In this document: piece after piece, positions 39,967 through 48,241 of the stretch
Numbering within the stretch: position 1 is the first letter of the stretch
Layout of the letters: each line of letters begins with the position of its first letter
DNA from: Ilyomonas sp965219515
GTDB taxonomy: Bacteria; Bacteroidota; Bacteroidia; Chitinophagales; Chitinophagaceae
Direction of reading: 5' to 3'
DNA: 64,000 nt
Assembly: GCA_965219515.1 (NCBI GenBank)
Contig: OZ244776.1
Span: forward strand, 1,054,001 to 1,118,000
Made by a program: the position numbers and the translations under genes
The notes under the pieces: model-generated
What the model was told of the DNA's origin: nothing
What the model saw: only the letters and a program-made list of their open reading frames with translations
Databases searched by the model: none

Positions 39967-40728
39967 CTAATTATTTAGTTTAATAAACCCGCCGTCAATC
40001 GGGTAATCGTTACCGGTAATAAAAGACGCTTCATCGCTGCACAAATACAAAATAAGATGCGCAATTTCGTCGGGCTTCGCCATGCGGCCAATCGGTTGGG
40101 TTTTGGATAATTTTTCAAACATTTCGGCTTCTCTGCCGGGGTACGTTTTACTGATAAACCCATCCACAAAGGGCGTATGCACACGCGCCGGCGAAACGCA
40201 GTTGCAACGAATATTATGTTTCAGATAATCTCTGGCAACCGATATTGTCATTGCCGCAACCGCGCCTTTGGTCATGCTGTAAGCAAACCTGTCCGGCAAA
40301 CCCACATTGTTCGCAATGGAAGCCAGGTTAAGAATGGCGCCACCGTTTTCTTTCATTAACGGCAAGGCTTCGTGAAGACAATTATAAACTCCTTTTACAT
40401 TCACATTATACAACCTGTCAAAATCTTCTTCGGAAGTATCTTCTGCCTTTCCGATGTGCGAGATACCAGCACTGTTTACCAAAATATCAATGTGGCCAAG
40501 CGCGGCAAAAGCGTTTTTCACTTCAGTTTGCTTTGCCACGTTGCAAATCAGGCTCTTTGCATTTGCCTGATTAGAAATAATTTCATTAACCGTTGCATTT
40601 GCCTGTTCTGCATTAATATCAGCCACATAAACAACAGCGCCCTGCTTTGCAAAAAGCAAGGCAACCGCTTTACCAATGCCGCTTCCTGCGCCGGTAATAA
40701 CGGCTGTTTTATTAAGCAGACTGAACAT
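39967..40728 (-). CDS. SDR-family dehydrogenase (2-keto-3-deoxy-sugar-acid dehydrogenase-like)
   Basis: This 253-residue SDR has TGAGSGIGKAV, NSAG, a catalytic-Ser region in LNLASIANN and YSMTK. It is the first gene of the minus-strand operon and probably oxidises the 2-keto-3-deoxy acid to the 2,4-diketo form used by the FAH-family hydrolase. I do not see a TAnnTTTG element in the short upstream gap (40729-40806). A lactonase and transporter for the pathway are not in the window. Confidence 0.82.
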   Translation of the reverse strand: MFSLLNKTAVITGAGSGIGKAVALLFAKQGAVVYVADINAEQANATVNEIISNQANAKSLICNVAKQTEVKNAFAALGHIDILVNSAGISHIGKAEDTSEEDFDRLYNVNVKGVYNCLHEALPLMKENGGAILNLASIANNVGLPDRFAYSMTKGAVAAMTISVARDYLKHNIRCNCVSPARVHTPFVDGFISKTYPGREAEMFEKLSKTQPIGRMAKPDEIAHLILYLCSDEASFITGNDYPIDGGFIKLNN

Positions 40729-40806
40729 GTAATTAATTTTTGGTGTTTGTAAAATGATTCAAACGTTGCTTTCTTACACCTCATACCTTATACCTCAAAC
40801 CTTTCT

Positions 40807-41817
40807 TTAATGCTGATAATATTGCCCTTCGGGAATTTTATAAACAACGCTTCGCAAATACGTTTGCCATTCTTTTATTTCTGATGAATGATTGCTGACC
40901 CAAAACTGATAAGCGCTGCTGCTGGCCGACGCGCCGAACAACCATTGGTTATAAGCGTCAAACATACCTTGCTGCAACAGCAATTGCTGATGATTGAACA
41001 ACCGGAAAACATAAGGCGGCTGCCCGTTTTTATACCAGTCTAAAATAAAGCGGGCGCGAATGGCGGTAAGCTGTTCGGGCGCAAGATTATCGTTATACAT
41101 ACTGCTGTAATTGCTGTATGTACCGGCAATCGCTTTTTCAAAAGCGGTACCATTTTGCGATAGCTCATTTAAAGCTGTTGTTGTAAGCAGCCTGCGATAG
41201 TTGCTTAACAGTATGTCCTTAATTTCAATGGTACGCTGGGTAAGACTTTCGATATTCACGAATGTTTCGCTGTACAATACCGCCCATAAAGCTTTGTTTT
41301 TTTGCGAATAATAACGCGCTGCATAATAATAGTTGCCGCTGTTGTTCGGGTCGATCTGAATACCTTTTTCCCATAGTTTGATGGCTTCATCAGGTTTGTT
41401 TTGCTGAGCGAGAAGATCGCCATAATCGCTGTACAATGCGCCGCTGTTGGGATTTTGCTTAATGGCTTTTTTATAAAGCTTTTCGCAGTTGCTATAATCG
41501 GCAACCGCTTTGTAGGCCAGACCAAGCACCTGATAGCTTTGCACATCGGCATCGGAACGGCTTGTAATTTTTTTACCTGTTTCAATGGCTTTGGCAAAGT
41601 TTCTTTCCAGGTAATATACATACGCCTGATCTTTCAAAACGTCAATGTTATTGGCATCCATTTCGGCAGCATGATTCAATACCAGTAAAGCATTGTCGTA
41701 ATCGCCGTGAATCATAAACGCCTGCGCCCGGGAGCGAAGCGTATCTATGTTTGCCTGCGCGCCGGCAACGGACGAAATAATAATGAGAGATAAAATAAAA
41801 AGAAGTTGTTTCGTCAT
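40807..41817 (-). CDS. Secreted tetratricopeptide-repeat protein
   Basis: The product is 336 residues with a signal peptide (KQLLFILSLIIISSVAGAQ). Tandem TPR units cover residues 25-185 (ARAFMIHGDYDNALLVLNHAAEMDANN; LAYKAVADYSNCEKLYKKAIKQNPNS; DLLAQQNKPDEAIKLWEKGIQIDPNN), followed by a C-terminal domain with no name. It is probably a periplasmic protein-interaction module. The ATG overlaps the stop of the DUF1015 gene (ATGA), so the two are co-translated. Confidence 0.84.
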   Translation of the reverse strand: MTKQLLFILSLIIISSVAGAQANIDTLRSRAQAFMIHGDYDNALLVLNHAAEMDANNIDVLKDQAYVYYLERNFAKAIETGKKITSRSDADVQSYQVLGLAYKAVADYSNCEKLYKKAIKQNPNSGALYSDYGDLLAQQNKPDEAIKLWEKGIQIDPNNSGNYYYAARYYSQKNKALWAVLYSETFVNIESLTQRTIEIKDILLSNYRRLLTTTALNELSQNGTAFEKAIAGTYSNYSSMYNDNLAPEQLTAIRARFILDWYKNGQPPYVFRLFNHQQLLLQQGMFDAYNQWLFGASASSSAYQFWVSNHSSEIKEWQTYLRSVVYKIPEGQYYQH

Positions 41818-43049
41818 AGTTCGTAAATAAGATGTGTTAATAAGCCGTCCCGCAATTTCGGCTCGAACCAGGTGCTTTTCGGAGGCATTACATTACCGCT
41901 GTCAGCCACCGAAAATAATTGTTCTATACTAACGGGAAACAGGCTGAAAGCGATTTTCATTTCGCCGCTGTTCACCCTTTTTTCGAGTTCTTTCAATCCT
42001 CTGATACCGCCTGCAAAATCTATCCGGCTATCGGTACGCGCATCTTTTATGCCAAGCCATTTATCAAGAATATTATTTTGCAGAATGCTTACATCCAATG
42101 CGCTGACGGCATCTGTTGCATACGTGTTTTCCTTTGCCGTAAGCAAATACCAGCAGCCATCGAGATACATGCCAAACTGATGCAGTTTGCCAGGCTGAAC
42201 AGGTGCGTCGCCTTTGTTTTCTATGATAAAACCTTCTTCTATTTTGTGTAAAAATTCTTCACTTGTAAAGCCATTCATATCTTTTGCCAAACGGTTGTAA
42301 TCCAGAATGGTTAACTGCGAAGCCGGAAACAATGTGGTAAGAAAATAATCTGCCGCTTCGGTTGCTTTACTGCCCAATGCCAGTCTTACTTTAGCTGCAG
42401 AAGCCGCACGATGATGACCATCGGCAATATAAGTGGCAGGCACTTCTTTATTAAACAGACCAGTTAGCCTGGGAACGTTTACATTGTCGCCGATAATCCA
42501 GATGCTGTGAGCGATGCCGTCGTCTGCCACAAAATGATACACCGGATCTTTTTTGGTCAACTGTTCAATCAGTTCGTTTACTTCATTTACATCGCGGTAC
42601 GCCACAAATACATTACCGGTTTGCGCGCCGGTTATTGTAATGTGGCTGATACGATCCTGCTCTTTTTGCGGTCGCGTATATTCGTGTTTTTTAATGATAT
42701 CGTTTTCGTAATCATCAATCGAGCTTACACATACCAAACCCGTCTGGCTTTTGCCATTCATGGTAAGCCTGTACAAATAATAACATTCTTTGCTTTCGAG
42801 AAACAACACATCCCGCTTGATAAACGCAGTTAGATTTTCCTTCGCTTTTTCATACACTTCATGCGAATAAACATCCATGCTTTCGGGTAAGCTTATTTCG
42901 CTTTTGGTAATGTGAAGAAACGAACAGGGATTGCCCTGCGCTTCTACTTTTGCTTCTTTGCTGCTTAATACATCGTACGGACGCGCAGCCACCTGCTTTG
43001 CCAACTGAGCCTGCGGACGTAATGCTTTAAAAGGTTTTATAATTGCCAT
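41814..43049 (-). CDS. DUF1015-family protein
   Basis: The product is 411 residues. The family start IKPFKALRPQ...VAARPYDVL and the conserved TYIADGHHRAASAAK are present, as is DSRIDFAGGIRGLKELE. DUF1015 proteins are commonly encoded next to serine-biosynthesis genes, and serC is nearby (43651-44781), but the biochemical function is not established. The HH motif suggests a metal- or phosphate-binding pocket. Confidence 0.88.
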   Translation of the reverse strand: MAIIKPFKALRPQAQLAKQVAARPYDVLSSKEAKVEAQGNPCSFLHITKSEISLPESMDVYSHEVYEKAKENLTAFIKRDVLFLESKECYYLYRLTMNGKSQTGLVCVSSIDDYENDIIKKHEYTRPQKEQDRISHITITGAQTGNVFVAYRDVNEVNELIEQLTKKDPVYHFVADDGIAHSIWIIGDNVNVPRLTGLFNKEVPATYIADGHHRAASAAKVRLALGSKATEAADYFLTTLFPASQLTILDYNRLAKDMNGFTSEEFLHKIEEGFIIENKGDAPVQPGKLHQFGMYLDGCWYLLTAKENTYATDAVSALDVSILQNNILDKWLGIKDARTDSRIDFAGGIRGLKELEKRVNSGEMKIAFSLFPVSIEQLFSVADSGNVMPPKSTWFEPKLRDGLLTHLIYEL

Positions 43050-43190
43050 TCTTTTATTTGATTGCTTCTAATTTGTCTTGATAAATATTAACTAAAATAT
43101 GATTGCTAATGAGAGATTCTACATCACTCCAACAAAAAGTAAGTATCTGAAAAAACGCTTTCATGTTTACATTACCAAACCGGATATGAA

Positions 43191-43394
43191 TCACTTTAGG
43201 AGGTGCTCCATTAACCATTTATATGATTGAAAATCTTTATCTTTTGTTGTGATGATTAGATTATTTTCTTTTGCATGTTGCCATATCAAATTATCACTCC
43301 ATTCATCATTAATATCTTTCTGATGAATAAAATCCGGTGTGTTCCATAGTGAGAAATAATAAGGCAGATTTGCGTCAATCAGATACTTTGGCAT
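43191..43394 (-). CDS. DUF5615 PIN-like toxin
   Basis: This 67-residue PIN-like protein has the N-terminal YLIDANLPYYF (Asp), a central DNLIWQHAKENNLIITTKDKDF (acidic pair), and nothing more, as is typical of DUF5615/Mut7-C-like minimal toxins. It is encoded after, and overlaps by 20 nt, a DUF433 antitoxin. This is a toxin-antitoxin pair outside the cassette array. Confidence 0.82.
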   Translation of the reverse strand: MPKYLIDANLPYYFSLWNTPDFIHQKDINDEWSDNLIWQHAKENNLIITTKDKDFQSYKWLMEHLLK

Positions 43395-43623
43395 CTACAC
43401 GAATTAACTTTATATGGTAATGAAGCCCAGAAACTTTTGCAGCATATTGCAAACAAGCATCAATATCTTCTTCTTCAAGAGAAGGATACTGGTATAAAAT
43501 TTCTTCACGAGTTGTACCGGCACCTAAAAATTCAAGAACCGTTTGTACCGAAATTCTTTTACCACGAATACAAGGTTTGCCATCCAACACGTCATTATTA
43601 ATAGTTATTCTTTTCAGTGTCAT
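43375..43623 (-). CDS. DUF433-family antitoxin
   Basis: This 82-residue DUF433 protein carries all family signatures: ITINNDVLDGKPCIRGKRISVQTVLEFLGAG, EEILYQYPSLEEEDIDACLQYAA. DUF433 proteins bind DNA through a helix-turn-helix and neutralise DUF5615-type partners. It is transcribed before the toxin with overlapping ends. It lies 27 nt downstream of serC on the same strand, so it may also be co-transcribed with it. Confidence 0.87.
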   Translation of the reverse strand: MTLKRITINNDVLDGKPCIRGKRISVQTVLEFLGAGTTREEILYQYPSLEEEDIDACLQYAAKVSGLHYHIKLIRVDAKVSD

Positions 43624-43650
43624 ATTTATAAATTTTTTTATAAAAATAAA

Positions 43651-44712
43651 TTATTGCTGATTCTGAAATGATCGCATCAACTCTACAATCGCTTTCACGC
43701 TGCTTAGTGGCATGGCATTGTACATACTCACGCGCAAGCCACCCACGCTGCGATGCCCTTTCAGGCCAACCATTCCGTTTTCCCTGCACAAATCAAGAAA
43801 CCGCTTTTCCTTTTCGGCATCTTTAATTGTAAAAGTAGCGTTCATTACACTGCGGTCTTCTTTGGCTACAATGGGTGTAAAGACAGATAACGAATCTAAC
43901 GCGTTATAAAACAAATCAGCGCGCTCTTTTGCACGGCGTTCCATTTCCGGCAAGCCGCCTTCATCTTTTATCCAGCGAAGCGTAAGCATCGAAACATACA
44001 CGGCAAATACCGGCGGTGTGTTTAATAAAGAACCGGCTTCTATATGCTGCCGGTAATCCATAATGGTTGGAATAGGGCGTTTTATTTTACCTAGGATTTC
44101 CTTTTTAATTACCACCATATTCACGCCTGCCGCACCGGCATTTTTTTGCGCACCGGCATAGATGAGACTGAATTTATTCCATGCCTCCGGCTTGCTGAAA
44201 ATATCACTGCTCATGTCGGCAATTAACGGAACCTGAGCATCAGGTATTTCGTGCCACTGCGTGCCTTCTACGGTATTGTTTGTTGTATAATGCAAATACA
44301 CGGCATCATCAGGAACGGTAAAGTGTTTGGCAATGTAAGAGTGATTTTTATCTTTTGTGGAAGACACTTCAGCTACGTTGCCAAACAGTTTTGCTTCTTT
44401 AATGGCTTTGGTTCCCCAGATACCGTTGTTAATGTAAGCCGCCGTTTTACCTTCTTCCAGCAAATTCATAGGCACCTGCATAAACTGTGTGGAAGCGCCG
44501 CCATGAAGAAACAATACGGCATACTCATCATTCAGTTGCATCAGTTCTTTTACCAGCGACTGCGCTTCTTCCATTACTTCCTGAAACCACGAAGTGCGAT
44601 GCCCGATTTCTAAAATGGATAACCCGATTCCTTTGAAATCATGTATGGCATCCGTTGCCTGCTGCAATACTTTTTTTGGTAAAATAGAAGGTCCGGAATT
44701 AAAATTATGCAT
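43651..44712 (-). CDS. serC: Phosphoserine aminotransferase
   Basis: This PLP-dependent aminotransferase catalyses the second step of serine synthesis (3-phosphohydroxypyruvate to O-phosphoserine) and also serves pyridoxal phosphate synthesis. From ATG 44712 it is 353 residues: HNFNSGPSILPKKVL start, LFLHGGASTQF, ADMSSDIFSKP, YAGAQKNAGAAG with the PLP lysine, and HRSVGGLRVSMYNA near the end. The frame stays open to 44781, and a second ATG lies two codons upstream of the chosen one; the chosen start gives the family's normal N-terminus. Confidence 0.93.
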   Translation of the reverse strand: MHNFNSGPSILPKKVLQQATDAIHDFKGIGLSILEIGHRTSWFQEVMEEAQSLVKELMQLNDEYAVLFLHGGASTQFMQVPMNLLEEGKTAAYINNGIWGTKAIKEAKLFGNVAEVSSTKDKNHSYIAKHFTVPDDAVYLHYTTNNTVEGTQWHEIPDAQVPLIADMSSDIFSKPEAWNKFSLIYAGAQKNAGAAGVNMVVIKKEILGKIKRPIPTIMDYRQHIEAGSLLNTPPVFAVYVSMLTLRWIKDEGGLPEMERRAKERADLFYNALDSLSVFTPIVAKEDRSVMNATFTIKDAEKEKRFLDLCRENGMVGLKGHRSVGGLRVSMYNAMPLSSVKAIVELMRSFQNQQ

Positions 44713-45003
44713 TGTCATCGCCCGTTCTGTTAAGGCTGCAAAGTAAATTGATTTGCCGCAAAGCGATGTTATAATCACCACAGGTTGCTTTCGCTGTCAA
44801 CAGTTTATTCACATCATAAAACATAAAAATCATGGCATAACTATTAGCTTTTATCTTTACTAATAATATTAGCAATAATATTGCGAATTAAAATTGCAGG
44901 TATACAGTATTATGTAATGGTTCAGGCTGGCAACAGGTTTGAAACAACAATTACTCGCTGCCGGCTTTACACTTACTAAGATTTATAACTAAAAACAAAA
45001 CGC

Positions 45004-46278
45004 ATGATTGCTATTGTTGATTGCAACAGCTTTTATTGCTCGTGCGAACGGGTATTTCGCCCCGATCTTACTGATAAACCAGTTGTTGTATTAAGCAACA
45101 ATGATGGCTGCGTGGTATCACGCACCGACGAAGCCGTAACGATCGGCGTAACGATGGCGGTTCCCTATTTTCAGGTAAAGAACCTGGCAGAGCAACATAA
45201 GATGGAAGTCTTTTCTTCCAACTACAATTTGTATGGCGATATGAGCCGCCGCGTGATGGACACTTTGCGTATGCTTGCCGGAGTGCACAATGTAGAAGTG
45301 TATTCGGTTGATGAAGCTTTTGTAAACCTCGGCGATATAAAAAATGTTCGTGCCATCTGCCAATCTTTTAAGCAAACCATTGAGCAATGGACCGGTGTGA
45401 AAGTAAGCGTGGGCGCGGCTTCAACCAAAGTGCTGGCGAAACTGGCAAACCGCATTGCGAAAAAAAACAAGCAAAAAACGGGTTGCATTACCGTACTGGA
45501 AACACCGGAAGAAACGGCGACGGCTTTGCAAAAAACATCCGTGCATGACATTTGGGGAATCGGACGCCGGTACGCAGTAAAACTTGAGGCGCATGGTATT
45601 TATACAGCGTATGATTTATGTCTGATGAACGAGCACTGGGCAAATAAATCGTTAGGCGGCGTGGTGGGTTTGCGATTGCTGAAAGAATTGAAAGGCGAAT
45701 CCTGCATCGCAATGCGCGACCCTTTAACCAATAAAAAAAACATTGCCACCACACGCATGTTTGGCACTCCGGTAAACAGTCTGCAGGACATTAAAGAAGC
45801 CATTGCAACTTATGTTTCTCTTGCCGCCGGAAAGCTGCGCAGGCAGCAAAGCGCGGCAAAAACCATCAGTGTTTTTATCGTTAAAAAAACACCGCGCGAT
45901 GATACAGGTTTTCATCATGGCGAAACGGTAAGCAACTACTGTACATTACCTCATGCCACATCATGCACAAATGAATTAATTAAAACGGCGCTCCAATTGG
46001 TTGAGTCAATTTATAAATCTGGATTTTTATATAAAAAAGCAGGCGTCATGCTGAGCGGTCTGGTGCCGGATGTTTCAATACAATCCAATTTGTTTGTGGC
46101 GCCTTCTGTAAATAACAACCGGATGCTGATGAATGCCATTGACAATATAAACAGTTCGATGCGGGATGATAAAATAAAATTTGCGGCAGCCGGCGTTGCC
46201 AAAAACTGGAAGATGCGGCAGGAAATGCATAGCCCGCGTTACACTACCAGATGGAACGAAATCCGGGAAGTGAGTTGA
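45004..46278 (+). CDS. umuC: UmuC-type Y-family DNA polymerase (Pol V catalytic subunit-like)
   Basis: This 424-residue translesion polymerase has AIVDCNSFYCSCERVF (metal Asp), VVVLSNNDGCVVSR, EVYSVDEAFVNL (catalytic DE), the IWGIGRRYAVKL helix-hairpin-helix, and the UmuC C-terminal domain (SGLVPDVSIQSNLF, AAAGVAKNWKMRQEMHSPRYTTRWNEI). UmuC normally works with a UmuD cleavage product; no umuD is next to it. The 220 nt upstream hold no gene. SOS control is likely from the family but I see no certain LexA box. Confidence 0.93.
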   Translation: MIAIVDCNSFYCSCERVFRPDLTDKPVVVLSNNDGCVVSRTDEAVTIGVTMAVPYFQVKNLAEQHKMEVFSSNYNLYGDMSRRVMDTLRMLAGVHNVEVYSVDEAFVNLGDIKNVRAICQSFKQTIEQWTGVKVSVGAASTKVLAKLANRIAKKNKQKTGCITVLETPEETATALQKTSVHDIWGIGRRYAVKLEAHGIYTAYDLCLMNEHWANKSLGGVVGLRLLKELKGESCIAMRDPLTNKKNIATTRMFGTPVNSLQDIKEAIATYVSLAAGKLRRQQSAAKTISVFIVKKTPRDDTGFHHGETVSNYCTLPHATSCTNELIKTALQLVESIYKSGFLYKKAGVMLSGLVPDVSIQSNLFVAPSVNNNRMLMNAIDNINSSMRDDKIKFAAAGVAKNWKMRQEMHSPRYTTRWNEIREVS

Positions 46279-46366
46279 TTGTGTTCGCTCGCCTTTGCCA
46301 ACTTTTTTACAACCTAAAAATATACATTTGTTTTTTATAAGCTAACCAGGCATAAAACAGATTGCC

Positions 46367-46765
46367 ATGAAAATCTCTGTCGGCATACAAAGCAAACGGA
46401 ACCATCAGAAAATTCTGTTACAAACAAACGAATTTGTGAAAGAACTTCAGATTAGTCCGAAAGCGTCAGGCTTTGGCTCGTCTGTAAATGGCGGCGAACT
46501 ATTGCTTCTTTCGTTGGCAACCTGCTTTTGCAACGACATTTATCGAGAAGCGGCAAAAAGAAATATTGCAATCACAAATGTAGTGGTTGAAGTTACCGGC
46601 GATTTCGGAGCGGAAGGCGAACCTGGCTCAAATTTTAATTATACGGCGAATATTACGTCTGATGCACCTGTGTCTGAGATAGACGAGTTAATACGTTACA
46701 CAGACGAAATTGCCGAAGTTCATAATACCTTACGACAAGGATTAGCTGTTACATTGGTTAAATGA
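46367..46765 (+). CDS. OsmC-family protein
   Basis: This 132-residue OsmC/Ohr-superfamily protein (peroxide-reducing or of unknown substrate) has the family layout: N-terminal strands, GFGSSVNGGELLLLSLATCFCNDIYREAAKRNI with the conserved Cys in ATCFC, and NYTANITSDAP. It carries a CFC rather than the usual single Cys. It is probably a thiol-dependent antioxidant enzyme in the cytoplasm, but substrates are unknown. It starts 88 nt after umuC. Confidence 0.8.
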   Translation: MKISVGIQSKRNHQKILLQTNEFVKELQISPKASGFGSSVNGGELLLLSLATCFCNDIYREAAKRNIAITNVVVEVTGDFGAEGEPGSNFNYTANITSDAPVSEIDELIRYTDEIAEVHNTLRQGLAVTLVK

Positions 46766-46835
46766 CTACACTTGTGCAAAAAACTGTATATTCATTCTTC
46801 TATACTATACTTCTTATTCAATAAAACGATTTGCC

Positions 46836-48164
46836 ATGCTTCAACGTCGAAAATTTATTCAGCAATCCTCTGCTTTAGTTGGCAGCAGCGTACTGGCTTC
46901 TGCTCTTGGTAACAACGCCTTTTCGATGTTTAAAAAAGTATCTGCCAGCGATCAGGTAAACATTGCCGCCATTGGTATCAATGGCATGGGCTGGGCAGAC
47001 TTAACCGCTGCTTCCAAAGTGCCGGGCGTGAACATTGTTGCGCTTTGCGATGTAGATAAGAATGTGCTGAGCAAGCGCATGAATGATTTAAAAGGATTGA
47101 ACGTTGATGCTTCGAAAGTGAAGACGTATGATGACTATCGAAAGCTGCTGGAGCAGAAAGACATTGACGCCGTTATCATTGGTACGCCCGACCATTGGCA
47201 TGCCCTGATTATGATGGATGCCTGCGCCGCAGGCAAAGATGTGTATTGCGAGAAACCGGTGGGCAATTCGATAGAAGAATGCCGTGCCATGCAAAGAGCG
47301 CAACAAAAATATAATCGCGTTGTGCAGGTAGGTCAATGGCAACGCAGTCAGCAACATTTTAAGAATGCGGTTGATTTTGTGCGGAGTGGAAAATTAGGAA
47401 ACATTCGAACCGTAAAAGTGTGGTGCTATCAGGATTGGATGAAGCCCGGACCTGTGGTTCCTGATACAGCACCGCCGGCAGGCGTTGATTATGCCATGTG
47501 GCTGGGACCCGCGCCCACAAAAGCTTTTAACAGTAGTCGCTTTCATTTTAATTTTCGCTGGTTCTGGGATTATGCCGGCGGCTTAATGACCGACTGGGGC
47601 GTTCATCTGCTTGATTATGGTTTATTGGGAATGAATGTAAGCACTCCCAAATCGGTATCGGCTTTGGGCGGCAGGTTTGCCTATCCTGACTTGTATGAAG
47701 AAACACCGGACACGCTGACAACCTTGTATGAGTTTGACAACTTCAACATGGTGTGGGATTCGGCAATGGGCATTGGCAACGGTTCTTACGGCAGAGATCA
47801 TGGCATTGCTTACATTGGCAACAACGGAACGCTAATATTAAATCGTGGCGGATGGGAAGTGATAGAAGAAAAAGCAAGCGGCAACAAAGTAAGTATGCCG
47901 TTTGAGAAGTCAATGGACAATGGCGTGCAACTGCACGTGCAGAATTTTATAGATGTCGTTCGCAGCAAAAAAATGAATGACCTGCATTGCCCGGTTAGCG
48001 AAGCCGTACACATTGCATCGGTGGCGCAAATGGGAAACATCGCCTATCGCAGCGGAAAAAAATTAGAATGGAGCGTAGAAAAAGATCAGTTTACCGATGA
48101 TGCCATCAACAGGCAATATTTTATGAAGGAATATCACAACGGGTATAAATTGCCAAAGGTGTGA
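46836..48164 (+). CDS. Gfo/Idh/MocA-family oxidoreductase, exported type
   Basis: The product is 442 residues. The N-terminus LQRRKFIQQSSALVGSSVLASALG resembles a Tat-type signal (RRKF), common in Bacteroidota family members. The Rossmann start is VNIAAIGINGMGWADL and the substrate-site motif is VYCEKPVGNSIEECRAMQ; the C-terminal beta-sheet domain follows (WDYAGGLMTDWGVHLLDYG). It is probably an NAD(P)-dependent sugar oxidoreductase acting in the periplasm. A 57-nt copy of its 3' end lies at 50014-50070. Confidence 0.88.
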   Translation: MLQRRKFIQQSSALVGSSVLASALGNNAFSMFKKVSASDQVNIAAIGINGMGWADLTAASKVPGVNIVALCDVDKNVLSKRMNDLKGLNVDASKVKTYDDYRKLLEQKDIDAVIIGTPDHWHALIMMDACAAGKDVYCEKPVGNSIEECRAMQRAQQKYNRVVQVGQWQRSQQHFKNAVDFVRSGKLGNIRTVKVWCYQDWMKPGPVVPDTAPPAGVDYAMWLGPAPTKAFNSSRFHFNFRWFWDYAGGLMTDWGVHLLDYGLLGMNVSTPKSVSALGGRFAYPDLYEETPDTLTTLYEFDNFNMVWDSAMGIGNGSYGRDHGIAYIGNNGTLILNRGGWEVIEEKASGNKVSMPFEKSMDNGVQLHVQNFIDVVRSKKMNDLHCPVSEAVHIASVAQMGNIAYRSGKKLEWSVEKDQFTDDAINRQYFMKEYHNGYKLPKV

Positions 48165-48188
48165 GTGGCAAGATCGTTAGAAATAAAA

Positions 48189-48214
48189 CCTGCCAGGTTT
48201 GCGAACCTGGCAGG
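48189..48214. terminator. Strong hairpin between convergent genes
   Basis: CCTGCCAGGTT and AACCTGGCAGG form an 11-bp perfect stem around a four-base loop, between the convergent oxidoreductase and repeat-protein genes. There is no T-run, so it may be a bidirectional terminator or a dispersed palindromic element. Confidence 0.6.
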
Positions 48215-48241
48215 CTAAATACGATCAAAGCAATTTATAGA

